Below are positions 46,242 to 57,400 of a stretch of 64,000 nt of DNA, piece by piece. The DNA comes from Nymphaea colorata (taxonomy: Eukaryota; Streptophyta; Magnoliopsida; Nymphaeales; Nymphaeaceae). Location: positions 23,648,742-23,712,741 of the forward strand of contig NC_045141.1 in the NCBI RefSeq assembly GCF_008831285.2, read 5' to 3'. How positions within the stretch are numbered: position 1 is the first letter of the stretch; the number at the start of each line of letters is the position of its first letter. The position numbers were made by a program, and so were the translations under genes. A model generated the notes under the pieces. The model worked only from the letters and a program-made list of their open reading frames with translations. It was not told where the DNA came from and ran no database searches.

Positions 46242-46929
46242 TCATGTGCAAGGTCACAGTCTGATTTTTTCCCTGATAGAGTCAACCGGATGATGCGAAA
46301 TCTGTTTCTGTATGCTAAGCAGTTGCCGATAAGTGCTAGCTCTCGCGTAACAATTCTTCTGTATTTGTGCGTGCGTCTTATGAAATTATGGGAGTTGGCG
46401 ATTTGGTGAACCAGGCGCATGTAAATATATATGTTCAACGTGACAGATGATGAATAACATGGCTGTTGCGGCAGACTTCTTTTGTTAAAAAGGAAAAAAT
46501 GGGGAGAGAGGGAGCGAGTGCGTTTCACTGTAACTTAAGAAAAGCTATAACAAAACAATTGCTGTAATGGATGAAGTCGGCAACTCAATTGCTTGGTGCT
46601 TGCAATTTCCGTTGGAATCTTATCTCTGTTCTATTCTTGCTCCCATTTCGGTCGGTGAGACTTGCAGTTCCAGCTTGCACTCTGACGCACACATCTATCT
46701 TTTGCACCCTGACATCACTCTTTTTATCTTTCTCCCTTCAAAGATGTTTTCACTTTCTGATATATGCTAACGAGTTCATCATTTCTGGTTAACCTTCTGA
46801 TTGACGCTTGGAAGGAATCAAGTGTATCTTTGGCACTTTCTGTTTTGAGACCCGCTGCGGTTAACTTATATATGCCAAGAAGAGAATATTGTTTGATGTG
46901 CAAAACTCTGACATATATAACAAGAGATT

Positions 46930-47480
46930 CGTTACATGGCGAAAGCACTAACCCATCAGTTCCCCATCTCTCTTTTTTGTTTATGTCAAACGACTTGTGT
47001 CGACACCGCTACAACCCTTCAAGGCAGGTCCCAGGAAGAATTTGTCTCTGTCAAACGCGTTTGCAAAGAAAGTGCTACTCGACATGGTTGACGCCGCTCA
47101 TCGATCAAGGAAAACTCATGGGGCCCTCTTGCCTCTCCTAATCGGCTATGTGCTTTGGCTGCCGTCCATCATGAAGATGAACGGCTGCGAGGGTTGCATG
47201 CACATCTGGACCCGGGTCCACTTTAATGACCCGAAATTTGTGGCCCTCCACTGTCCCCCGGAAAGGAAGAAGCCAGGAATTCATAGGGCATAAGGGAAAG
47301 GACAAATCAACGGTTCAATGGAGTGTTCCCCCCAGCGGGGCCAACATGTCTCCTTCCATTCCACCACGTTTTCTTAATAAACCGTGCCCCTGGACTGTTG
47401 ATATTATCAACGTGGAAGATCCAAAGTTCAAGGGAACAAACGCTAGCACAATAGTGGAGCTAGAATAGAAAATTTTGGCT
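46930..47480 (+). other. unassigned coding-like GC-rich island
   Basis: The plus strand is open for about 98 codons ending at 47293. It includes KVLLDMVDAAHRSRKTHGAL and MKMNGCEGCMHIWTRVHFND, and a second frame stays open to 47468. The codons look non-random, but there is no ATG at the head of the frame and I recognise no domain. It may be a fragment of a gene or a diverged exon. Confidence 0.25.
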
Positions 47481-47494
47481 GATGGGTGCAGACC

Positions 47495-47680
47495 CTGGCT
47501 TAGTCGGTTAGGTGCCTATGGGCCGCTGACCTGAGCGGCATCGTATCTAGCTGGACCTAGACCTAAGTCCAGCTTGATTATGGGCTCGCGTGAGCAGTGG
47601 CATATACCAGTCCCCATGTAGCTCGGCTACTAGTCTCGCACCACCACCTTGTCGAACTCCTAATGCATTAAATAGAACTC
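47495..47680 (+). mobile_element. possible SINE-like sequence with A box
   Basis: CCTGGCTTAGTCGGTTAGGTG is an excellent pol III A box. The downstream B box is poor, and no poly(A) tail or flanking duplication is evident. Offered only as a candidate. Confidence 0.2.
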
Positions 47681-47812
47681 ACATCTGCTATCCAACCAAA
47701 CTTGTGAGCACAGCATTGTAAGATTTTCTAACCAACTACTGGAACCCTTCCAATCCCTTTTTTAAGATGTTTATTCAATGTACTTTTACAATATCATATT
47801 TGTCGGATGTTC

Positions 47813-48560
47813 ATATCTTTGGATTATTGGATTTAAATATGCATAAAGAAGAATCTGTAATATATTTGAATATTAGTTTTAAATTCACAATCTGAATATG
47901 ATCCCATTCCAACTTTTGCTTTCGCTTTATTTGAACTGATTCGATTTTGAATCCGATTGGGTAGTTATTATTTAAATCCGATCCAAGTCCAAACCCGACT
48001 GGTTGTCACTTCTTACATATCAATCTAATCTGATTGAGAATTTCTCAATCGCATATTATTTTTTTTATATCCAAATTTTTTAAGCTGTTCAATGAAATAT
48101 CCAATCCAAATTTGATCCGCTGACATCTCTACCTTCTCGCTAATTATTGGATATCACCAACGTTAAAAAAAAAAAAAAAATTGTGGGACTGTGAAGGCAA
48201 CTGCCCACACTTTCCTACGTGTGCTTCCGCCTGGTCTGTTTGGTTTTAAATGCGAATGAAGTAGAATCTATAATATATCTGAATATGATTTTTAAATTCA
48301 CAATCTGAATATGGTCCTGTTCCAATTTTTGTTTTGGTATATGAATCCAAATCCGGCTTTTAGATATACAACTAAATTCGAACCGACTTTTAAGATGTAT
48401 AGATATTGGATACAAGATATTCATTTGAAGTAAATTTAAATTTGAATCCAAACCCGATTGAATGTTTCTTCTTAAATATGAACCTGATCTGATTTTTTAG
48501 TCGCCTATTAATCTCTTTCCATCTCCAATTTTTTCAAGCAGTTCGATGGAATGTCAATAC
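47813..48560. repeat. diverged direct repeat pair, about 320-bp unit, 420 bases apart
   Basis: At about 47825-47930 and 48245-48345 the two copies share the words AGAATCTxTAATATATxTGAATAT, TTTTAAATTCACAATCTGAA and TATGxTCCxxTTCCAAxTTTTG. Weaker similarity continues to the GATTG...TTTCTTCTTA ends. A third, looser relative spans 49560-49990. All are non-coding and resemble 26440-26720. Confidence 0.6.
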
Positions 48561-48589
48561 CTTCTCACTCTTTATCTAAATGTAATAAA

Positions 48590-48720
48590 ACCAGAGTGCT
48601 CATCTAACAGTCCAACAGATCCAAACGGGATCTGAACCGCTTACCTTCGGGCCAGCAACTCCCAATCATTTTAGTTCTAGCGTACCAATAAAGTGTTAGA
48701 GAGAGGGTGGGTCCAACTGG
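48590..48720 (-). mobile_element. tRNA-derived SINE-like sequence
   Basis: The minus strand reads GCGGTTCAGATCCCGTTTGG, a good B box. Preceding it is GGTACGCTAGAACTAAAATGATTGGGAG, a weak A box, and a TTTTATTACA tail follows. The flanks show no clear duplication. Confidence 0.35.
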
Positions 48721-49139
48721 GTAGGTCACATGCACCTGTTGGTAGCTTATACCAACTCCCAAAAAACATATCTGCGTTCAAAATGTTGGACGCTTAACAG
48801 CACGTATCGCCGGAAAAAATGGTGTCCTCGATCGGACCTTTTTGATTGAGCCAAGGGGGCGGACAGCAAGGAGCATGCTTTCCAAGAATGTCTTCACTAA
48901 TACAACACCTCTACGCAATAAAATAAATGGAGGGAACGGAGAGAGGCCTTCCTGTGCCGCTAGAAAAGGAAACATCCTGTCCTCGGAATCACGGAGCCCT
49001 AGAGATTGAAAGGCCACGGTTTTTTCAGACTGGAATCTTTGAAATCCTTTGAGCCTTTTTTCTTTTTCCTCGTTTCATATTTTGAGGTCAACGTCTCTTC
49101 ATCTTACCTGAAAAAGTGATCTAAAGTACGAACCATTGG

Positions 49140-49167
<28 letters not shown>
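49140..49167. repeat. (TA)n microsatellite
   Basis: About 28 bases of pure TA in intergenic DNA. Confidence 0.95.
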
Positions 49168-49170
<3 letters not shown>

Positions 49171-50077
49171 CTAACATGAATCTTATAAATCGTGAGCCGA
49201 ATGTGGAGTTGAAACTTTGAAGATGAAGGAGGTCAAGAAATCTTCATCTGGGTCACGCGTCTCCCACCATAGTTCAAGAGGGGTTAAAGGAGAAAAACAG
49301 CGTATAGAACTTAATTATAGAATGCAGTACATCTAATCTTTAGGTACCTCAAAGATTAATAACAAGTTTGAATCGAATTTAATGGCAGCCATGTTTGGTT
49401 TAATTCTTTTAAAGAGTAAAAAATATCATTCAAAGAAGAGAAAAAGAGAAACAAATGACTTTTCTTAAATAAATTTCCTTGTCTTATTTGAGGGACATTA
49501 TACACTCTTGAATATATTTAATATACCTATTAATTGTTTGATCTCTTTGGAAATGATTCCCACTAAGTTTGGCATATGAGGATCTGGTAATGGATCAAAT
49601 TCAAATTGGATGCATAGTTAACTGTAATGGTTTTTTCAGATATTCAGTTTTTAATTTAGATAAGATTGATAATGAATACAAGTCATATCTGAATTTGAAT
49701 ATGAAATCCAATTTCAACATCTAAAATCCAACTTTTTGAATGGACATCAGAATCCAAATTCAAATTGCAAATCAAATCCGGCTGACTTTCAAAATGCAAG
49801 GGCATTGAACATAGAACATTTAATTAAAAATAAATATGATCAGATGTGTATGCATGTCTGAAATCCTAAAGGTTGCCATTTCTTAAATCCGAATTATATA
49901 TGATTTCTCAACCAGATATTGAGTTTTTTTCATATCTAATATTTTCAGAACAGTTTGACTGGATATCTGATCCAAATGATATATATTGACATCATTAAGC
50001 TGTTGTGATACACTTTAAATACATCAGCCAAATACCTCGGGCTTCATTTTGTAGAGGAAACAAAAAAGGATTCTCAG

Positions 50078-50282
50078 TATATGTGCGGCTGACATGGCTT
50101 GCTGATCAAGAATCGCATGACTACAACAAACTGCGAATGTGAAATCGAAAAAGGCAGCACTCAGCAGGCTGTAAGTTGTTTAACGTTTCATGACTTTGAG
50201 TCAAGTCTCAACCCATTGGCACCCTCCCATGGCGCTGTTCATATCAGCGCGTCATCGTCAAACCGTTCAGCTTTCCCCTTCG
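50078..50282. repeat. segmental duplication copy 3 (SAUR flank only)
   Basis: GCTGACATGGCTTGCTGATC and AACGTTTCATGACTTTGAGT followed by CAAGTCTCAACCCA match 41960-42065. The SAUR gene itself is not present here; only the 3' flanking part of the block was copied or kept. A SINE-like insertion follows immediately. Confidence 0.8.
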
Positions 50283-50541
50283 AAAGCACTCATCCATTAA
50301 CCTCAAAGGGTTGCAGCGCACTGACGTGGGAGAAGTGCTCCGCTGAGAACTCGGGATGGAGTCCTTGAGTACCACCTGTCCGCTCCAAATGCACTTGGTC
50401 CTTAGCCCGTAAAAGGGCCCAAAGCAAGCTCAGTAACCCAGGAAGGAAGCACCGGAGGGGGGTTCGTGGCCTCTCTTTAGACAGTGGAATGAACCACTCA
50501 TTTTAAATAATAATAATAATAATAAAGCACTCATCCATTAA
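50283..50541 (+). mobile_element. SINE-like retroposon with perfect 18-bp target-site duplication
   Basis: AAAGCACTCATCCATTAA occurs at 50283-50300 and again at 50524-50541. Between them are 223 bases ending in an (AAT)n tail just before the second copy. A long perfect target duplication plus a simple 3' tail is the signature of LINE-mediated retroposition. The head (TTGCAGCGCACTGACGTGGG, then GAACTCGGGATGGAGTCC) has only weak A and B boxes, so its origin (tRNA or other small RNA) is uncertain. The perfect duplication implies a recent insertion. Confidence 0.8.
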
Positions 50542-51836
50542 TATCTTGGTCATTGAAAATGATAAAAGAGCTTTTCACGACTGAAAATCCTCTTTTTCTC
50601 TTGCGGGCATTCATGCTTAGTAACTTAATAAAACAAATCAAGCTCGCGATTTATGATCCAACCGTTTTAATGCTATTGTATGCAGTCAATGGTAGCCTAC
50701 ATGTATTTAATAATAACTACGTCGCATGTGTGCATGTACGGTTAGACCAGACAAGAGATTCCCGCGTATCAACTGCCTGATCTTGTAAAGACATGTAGTC
50801 AAAATTGTAAGAATCTAGTTGTAAGAGAGAAAGAAAGCACATTCTCTTGCACTCTGTCTTCTTTCATATTGAAAAACTCATTCACTACTCCTGATTTAGG
50901 AGATGGCTTCAACGAATGGTAGAGCCAGAAATTTTTCATGAGAGAGCTGAATAAAAGTTTTTAAATTTTGACATAAGCTAAAATATCATTTTTCAAAATT
51001 TTTATAAAACAAGTAAAATTTTCTAAATTTACATGTTTCTTTTTTTTTTAAATTGAGGCAGGGCCCATACGGCCCCTCCTTTGGCTCTACTTCAGAAGTT
51101 GCCTATTATTATTATTATTATTATTAGGGTAAAAAGTAAGTACGTATAAAGCAAAATAGCAGCCAATGCCATATCCATGTCGACACTTTGACATGTTGAC
51201 GTTGGTGCTGCGACACACTTGAACATTTTTTTATAAATAAACTTAGTATTTGCATTTTGCATATCAATTTTGAAGTTTTTGAATATTATTTTACCTACAA
51301 GTGCCTCAAAATACACTTTTTTTTTTTTTACTTGCCCGTACCCGTACCACTATTCCGTGTCCAATGTGAAAATAAATAGTTTTGCAGTCAATGTTTTTTA
51401 ATTTTAAAGTAGAGCAGCGTGTTGAATGTGATCTTGTGCTCCACATTTGGTCAAAAGTTTCACATTTCATTTCACAAACACAGCCAACAAATACCGCAGA
51501 CTTTGAACTCCAACATCATCATTTGCCGTATCTCTTGTATTTTTGTTGCCAATATTTGAAAAGGCGCAAACTTAACAAAAGTAATTTGCTCGGTGGTGCA
51601 CTCCTATGTTTAACAAAATTACTCAAAAATGTGTCGGAAGAACGAAAAAGACAGATAAAAGTACAAACTCGACGTTTTCCACTGAGATAAACTCAAAACA
51701 TCATCAGTTGCTTAATGATAATATGAATGTATGTGATCAAGAAATTTCAAAGGACAACAACAGAAGACGAGCCGCAACAACCACTGTCGATGGCTAAAAC
51801 AAAAGAAAATTTTCTTCCTTTCCTTTTATTGTTTTA
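50542..51836. other. intergenic DNA
   Basis: No gene is recognised. It includes a TTA microsatellite at 51104-51126 and T-rich tracts. The first few hundred bases before 51837 are likely the 3' UTR and flank of the LEA2-type gene. Confidence 0.45.
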
Positions 51837-52415
51837 TCAGTAAGCAGTGCAACGAATCGCCATGGATGTGCTGACATTAGTGCTATTGAGTGGCGACAGA
51901 GCAGACCAACAGTAGGCGTAGGCCCTAACAGTCATGGAAACAAACCCATACACCTGCAACCCGCCCTCGAGCCTGGCCCACGACGCTATGTGCACCAACC
52001 CACCCGGCCCGCCGAAGCCCAACTGGGTCGAGCCCACCATGTTGTTCTTCATGCACAAGACCTCGCTACTTCCACCTCCAACCACGCGGGCTTCTGCCGG
52101 AAGCATGAACGCCACATCCTGCTGCGACAAGGCCTTGGCGAAGAAATGCACCACCATGCTGTTTTCTCGGTACCGGAGATGGGCGACGGTGCTCGGATTG
52201 GCCACCGACAGGCAGAAGGAAATGGAGGCGTTGTGGGTTGAGTTGACGAGGGAGATGTGAGTGAGGGCGATGGTGGGGTTGTGGAGGTTGAAGAGGGAGA
52301 AGAAGAGGATTGCGAGGAGGAGAACGGCGAACAAGGTCAATGAGTAGAAGACGGCAGTGCTTCCATCCGTGGTTGGGCTCGTCGGCGACGGCTTGGGCTT
52401 CGTCTCCTCTTCCAT
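51837..52415 (-). CDS. LEA2/NHL-type membrane-anchored protein
   Basis: A single exon of 192 residues starting MEEETKPKPSPTSPTTDGST. A short cytosolic tail is followed by one transmembrane segment at about residues 23-45 (FYSLTLFAVLLLAILFFSLF). The extracytoplasmic part contains HNPTIALTHISLVNSTHNAS, SVANPSTVAHLRYRENSM and a C-terminal WARLEGGLQVYGFVSMTV. This is the layout of the plant NDR1/HIN1-like (LEA14 domain) family: an N-terminal membrane anchor, the NPN/ANPS turn and a beta-rich domain, usually 190-260 residues. Such proteins are linked to stress and defence at membranes; the specific role is unknown. N-glycosylation sequons (NST, NAS) are present. A longer in-frame upstream extension lacks family similarity, so I chose the ATG at 52413-52415. 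Confidence 0.85.
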   Translation of the reverse strand: MEEETKPKPSPTSPTTDGSTAVFYSLTLFAVLLLAILFFSLFNLHNPTIALTHISLVNSTHNASISFCLSVANPSTVAHLRYRENSMVVHFFAKALSQQDVAFMLPAEARVVGGGSSEVLCMKNNMVGSTQLGFGGPGGLVHIASWARLEGGLQVYGFVSMTVRAYAYCWSALSPLNSTNVSTSMAIRCTAY

Positions 52416-53422
52416 CGTAGATGAGACAATGAATGTCCTAATCCCAGTGCAATTTGTCCTGATCAACGACTGTAAAATAGTCAAAATCAGTGATAAAAAT
52501 TTAGTTTCAAACGGTTTCTCTTCCCCTTTTTTTTTTCCTTTTGTTTCAAACGTCGTGGCCTTTCGGTAACAAAGGGTCGCCGGTTGCTCTTGAATCAGAG
52601 AAACAGACACCAGTATGGATGAGAGAAAGCAAAGATCCAAAACCATGCTTGGTCTATAGATATGTTTATACTGGATGCGGGACATTATGTATGGTGAGAT
52701 CAAACAGACATGTCCGACTAAAATCTTAGCATTTTCCCGTTTAATTCTAACAAGAAAGTCTTCGTATCATTTGATCTTGCAGCGAGAAACATATTGTATG
52801 TCAAACTGTGTTGTCATGATGTATGTTTAAAGTCTTAAGCCAGTAACCCACCTAATATTCCTAGAGTTGGTAGGCCGTATTATTCATCAGCTTTCACACT
52901 TCAACTAAACAATTACGTGTTCCTTTGATTGAATTTTGTTTCGAATAAGGCTCCAACGGAAATCTCACGAGGGGCCGCTTGATTGCATCGCATCCAAAAT
53001 TCGATGGGATGTGACGTTCTGGTATCATGGATTCTAAGATCTTAGATTCTTGATCAATCTCTAATACGAGTTTGTAGTATTTTTGTTTGAAAAATATTTC
53101 ATGGATTCATCTGAAAACCCGTGGCCTTCTCCGATCGATTTGAGGTGCATGATGCAGAATGAATGAATGAAGAACTTGAATCCATCCTCCATGGATATTT
53201 TCAGATCGGCCGTTTGCTAGAATCAAGAACTTAGGGATAGCGCTACTTAAATCACATCCAGGGTGATCAGACCCTGGATGACGTGTTGTACATCATTCGT
53301 GTGGAAGCAAGATTTTTCTGCGTAGAAAGATGATGATAGACCACTATAAGCCGAAGCGTTGATTGGACATATGAAAATGATCGATTTCAGTAGCTTTTCA
53401 GTCAGGAAGTGAAAAATAAAAA
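52416..53422. other. intergenic DNA between the LEA2-type gene and the SAUR block
   Basis: The first part is the LEA2-type promoter and leader (minus strand). About 52970-53240 starts GGGGCCGCTTGATTGCATCG, which recalls the MITE-like end at 25868. Otherwise no gene. Confidence 0.4.
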
Positions 53423-54454
53423 ACCAATGGTGAACCGACATGGATGTACACGATGTTGACGACTCGAATCAGAATTGATTAAATCGGTGCCAATGGAGTC
53501 GGATGATCCTGGCTTTTTACGGGTGAACTATGTTAGGGGTCAGCAGTACTCTGGCGAACAAATATCGAATCGAAACGGCTCGGTCTTGACCGAGTCATTT
53601 CTTCCCCAACAGTCCCTGGACGTTCCACCTCTTCCTCGACCTCCTCCTCCCCGACCTGCTCCTCAACCTGCCGGAAAACTTATCGGCGGCAATTCTTTGC
53701 TCCACGCTTTCGAAACGGGAGACCTGGCAGGGGATGGTGATGCACCCCTGCTGACAGAACCCATACTCCTCCTCCGATTCTTTCAGCAACCCGAGAAAGA
53801 GCGGGTGGTTGAAGTGACAGACGGGGACGACGAACCGGAATCTTTGCTCTCCCTTCTCGCCCACGTAGACTGCCAGGTGCCCCTTGGGGACATCCTCCTG
53901 CACCGCCTCCTGCCGGCGGCTAGCGCCGGGGTACAAGGCCGTGAAGCCCTTCCTGACGGCCACGCCAAAGCCACCGCACTTCTTCTTCTTCTTCTCCTGC
54001 TTCCGCTCCTGCCCACCTCCTTCTTTGCTCTCCAACTTCGCGTACTTTGGTGGACAGACTGTTCTGCATACCTTCACAAACCTTTCACGAACTGTTACTT
54101 CCATCATTATAAGTGGTACGGCCGGATTGTTGGCCGATGAATCTCTTTGCTTTTCTAACTATGCGGTCGAGACGAAGAAGCCGGCGGCGGCCGTCCGGTA
54201 GAAGAACTCCGGCTTCTTTATCTGGAGGGAGAGAAGTCAGGGAGGGTTGTGGAACATCGAAGGCGATGGCTCCTTTGCAGAAGTAGATGGAAGCAAAACA
54301 CACGAGGGGATGATTCTTTTATACAGGTAAGGTGGGTCGTAGAACCGCTGCTCAGTCAGCTATATTCTACTCAACTGCCGAATTTTGGTCAAAATTTACA
54401 AAATCCCGTGTATTCATTTGGTCGTCAAGGGATGCTTCCGTGGTCATCTCTCTC
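53423..54454. repeat. segmental duplication copy 2 (intact SAUR block)
   Basis: Same-orientation relative of 41956-43074, about 11.4 kb away. Similarity covers the gene, its leader and its promoter. Both blocks end at a CT-rich tract, which may mark the duplication boundary. Confidence 0.85.
53595..54107 (-). CDS. SAUR-family small auxin-up RNA protein
   Basis: A single exon of 170 residues. The N-terminus MMEVTVRERFVKVCRTVCPP is followed by a Lys-rich linker, then the SAUR domain: VPKGHLAVYVGEKGEQRFRF, VVPVCHFNHPLFLGLLKESE, EEYGF and IPCQV. SAURs typically inhibit PP2C-D phosphatases and so activate plasma-membrane H+-ATPases for auxin-driven cell expansion. The domain is complete and in one frame, unlike the broken copy at 42.1-42.7 kb. 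Residues after FESV (a basic RSRSGRRRSRKRW tail) are unusual for the family. The first or second Met could be the start; no intron is seen, as is normal for SAURs. A 221-codon frame on the other strand is a shadow. Confidence 0.9.
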   Translation of the reverse strand: MMEVTVRERFVKVCRTVCPPKYAKLESKEGGGQERKQEKKKKKCGGFGVAVRKGFTALYPGASRRQEAVQEDVPKGHLAVYVGEKGEQRFRFVVPVCHFNHPLFLGLLKESEEEYGFCQQGCITIPCQVSRFESVEQRIAADKFSGRLRSRSGRRRSRKRWNVQGLLGKK

Positions 54455-57400
54455 TCCCTCTCTCTCCCCTCAAAAGGGATCGCAGTGGTATGTAAAGTTA
54501 TCTAGAGGTTTATAAATTAAGCACGACAATACCCAAACAGATCTTAAACCATGGGTAATACTTATTCAAATGAATGTGGGGCAGAAATATATTCAAGTAA
54601 AGTGAATAGTTGGAAACAACCAATATGTACTGCGTGGGCAATCTCCTGTTAGGTAAATCCACAGCCTGCTGTCAAATTAAAAAGTGACGGAGAAAAGTAC
54701 CTCCACTTGGTTCAAGTTCAAAACAGTTTGAACCTTATTTATCCGAGAATGGTTTGGTCGTCGCGATCCCTATGTGACAGTTGGTAACGAAAGCAATGAA
54801 TATAAAATGGCGATGACGACCGGCGTGGACAACGAAGACCGGTGACATTTCGCTTCGTTGACGATAGCGAGAGTGAAAGGAAGCACCGTGGCGTCTCTTT
54901 CCAAGTAGCCGGTGGAAATTCACGATTCGCCTACAGTGAAGAGCATTCATATTTGGCTCGCCGAGACTGAAAAGTAGCAACTTACATCACGGGCTTTCCG
55001 GTATACTTCTTCCTTGATCCATCCCTACGTAACCATGCCTACGTAAGACTTCATCTCTCTCTCTCTCTCGAGCACCTGGTCCTTTCTTTGGTGGCTTTAA
55101 CTGGGCCTCCATGGAAGTTTGAGGAGGCGGGTAAGGTGTCGCAGTCTCGGAGAGTAGATGCATGATTTGATTCTTCAAACGAAGAGGCGCAGCCTTGCGA
55201 AGAACTCTCGTGCACGACCATCGAAATATATCTCAAACTAAAATTCTTAACACGAAAATTAGGAATACCTTAAACTTAAAATGATCATTTTATTCTTTTG
55301 CACGCAAAATTCTAAGGGAGACTTTAGATTTATGTCTGGTGAGGGAGAATGGCTGACTGGCCGGCTACAAGGTCGAGATGGTAAATGGTTTTTAGGGTGT
55401 GTAATGACTAAAATTCCCACATTAAAATGAAAAGGAAAGACTGATCAAATGAGAATTATGAAAATATTAAAAAACTAAAATGTGCATAGCATTTAAAAAA
55501 AAAAAAAAAAAATCTAAAATGTCACTACTTTCTTCTTGGGAGTGCATATTTGTTGCATGCACACAACTCAATCTCGTGGTGTGTGACTAAGATTGTTCGC
55601 CCTTGGTATGTTCCCTGAATCTAATCAAAGTCAAGCCCATCTCCGTATTATAAAGAATTACTTCAACCAGTTCGCGGTACGTGAGAGGCGAAGCCACCTC
55701 CTTTTCTCTGTCCTTATAGCTTAGGGATACGTGGATCCTCTTTGTTTTCTAAATATAGATTTAAAAGGAGAAAGCTTTCCCCTGCATTGTTTTTGTTTTC
55801 ATTCGGTGAATTTCTCAAACCTGTCCCTGCTTTTCCAATCTGTCACTTTTTCGTAACCAGGAGAATGAAAACCATGGCTGAGGATGGAGACTCTTGCTGT
55901 CAAGGTGGTTTATGCTATCAGAAGCTGCCAAAAAACTAGTTAAGGAAAATGGTTTACATCGACAAATGTGGAAAGAGTAGCGAAGGAAGTTAGATTAAAT
56001 GCATGTGTTTTCAAAAAAGTACGTGAGCCGTAATCGATATGTTGAAAAAACCATCTCCTTTTTTTTTAACGTTAAGAGGATCTAAAATCAAAATGGTCCA
56101 ACCTTGATTATGTGCCAATTTCTAATAATTCAAGACGAAAGTGCCTTGCATTTGGTTATAAGAAGAATCCACGGAAACTTAATTCCTGTTTTCGACAACT
56201 AACGAGCCGAACTACACCAAACTCCAGCCTAAAAGTAAAAATGGAGGGTGGTAGAAAACGTCAAGAGTCATGCACGGTTTAAACTTCTAAATTAGTTTTC
56301 AAACATTTTAGACTTCTTATTTTTAGCTTTTTTTTACTTAAAATTATATATATATAATAATATTTTTTGTTGATTGAGCTGAATCACTGAATCAACACGA
56401 TTTCTATCCCCAATTATTAAAAAAAAGAAAAGAAAAAACTTGACCTTTCTCAAGTTATTAATAGAAAAGCCAGGTTTTGTGTGCGCGCCGGCAAAGTGTA
56501 AAAGCAATGGCGCCAGGTTTGAACTCACTTTGCCTTGTCTCAGACAAATTCCTTGGAAAATACTGGCGATGACGAGAGCCCAAGACAAAGATAATGATCT
56601 TCTTCAGTTGCCCTTAGCTTCTTCAGTGTTTTCAACAATGGCTGCGCCTCTGCAAGACCAGACAAAAACCGACCTGTTCGGACCCGAATCCGATTTATAC
56701 GACAAACCACAACCCGGTCATGTTCAAAATATACAAACCATGTGTGTGGACTCTGTGTTTAGCTATAACAGTATCGTTGTGTAATTCTTTTTATATTGAA
56801 AACTTGTTAATTTTATAATGGGGAGTCAATTGTTTGGTTCTATAACGGGTTCGACCCGAATCTTGAATCTTAAATGTCCATCAATCAATTCGCGACATCT
56901 TCCAGAAATCTCTTTGTTCCATTCAAAAGATGCCCCCCCTCGTGGGAGGTTGATGACGTTCGATAGTGGACCCGACCCGTTTGCAGCCTTAATGGTTCAA
57001 TAAAATATTATTCCCCGTTGTGGAGCCCTTCAAAATCAGCGTATTATTTTCAAAATAAGTAACTAAACATGTGGCCCGCATTCATCCAAAGTTGATTCCG
57101 GCGTGAGGAAATTATATACGTCTTCCACCACCTTCACTTTGCTACACGCTTCTAAATTTTTGACCATTAATCGCCTTTTCTTGAGCAATTTCGTCGCAAA
57201 GATTGTGAAATAATCGCCTGATTACATGATTTTGCAACTCAGTCCTTACTATTATTTGCATGATGGCTTGGTAGCTAAAGAAAATTTCATTATAAGAATG
57301 TTGTTCGCGAAATTGCCTTTGTTTTTTTGAAATTTGCTTAGTACAAAGCAAATTGCCAAACTCATTTCATCGGATCAAACCAATGCATGATTTGGACCAA

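Larger units (their letters stand above)
46242..50077. other. intergenic region with degenerate AT-rich repeats
   Basis: 46242 onward should hold the RGF 3' UTR. A GC-richer coding-like island lies at 46930-47480. From 47810 to 49990 the DNA is built largely of diverged repeats rich in words such as AATCCAAATCCG. A TA microsatellite sits at 49140-49167. No gene is recognised. Confidence 0.5.

Noticed and set aside
51837-52703. 288-codon version of the LEA2-type protein starting farther upstream
   Set aside because: The extra N-terminal residues are unlike the family and would precede the normal cytosolic tail. The ATG at 52413-52415 gives the usual length and layout.
52970-53240. Possible MITE starting GGGGCCGCTTGATTGCATCG
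   Set aside because: The opposite end is not its inverse and no target duplication was seen. Only a vague similarity to the 25.9-kb element.
53475-54140. 221-codon plus-strand frame opposite the SAUR gene
   Set aside because: Antisense shadow of a high-GC SAUR reading frame, with no family motif. The minus strand has the full SAUR domain.
54735-55236. Three short minus-strand frames (61-81 codons) upstream of the SAUR
   Set aside because: Overlapping frames with no recognised motifs; none has supporting promoter or splice structure.
56480-56545. tRNA-like stretch with GGTTTGAACTC
   Set aside because: The A-box side is poor, and no stem pairing or tail was found.
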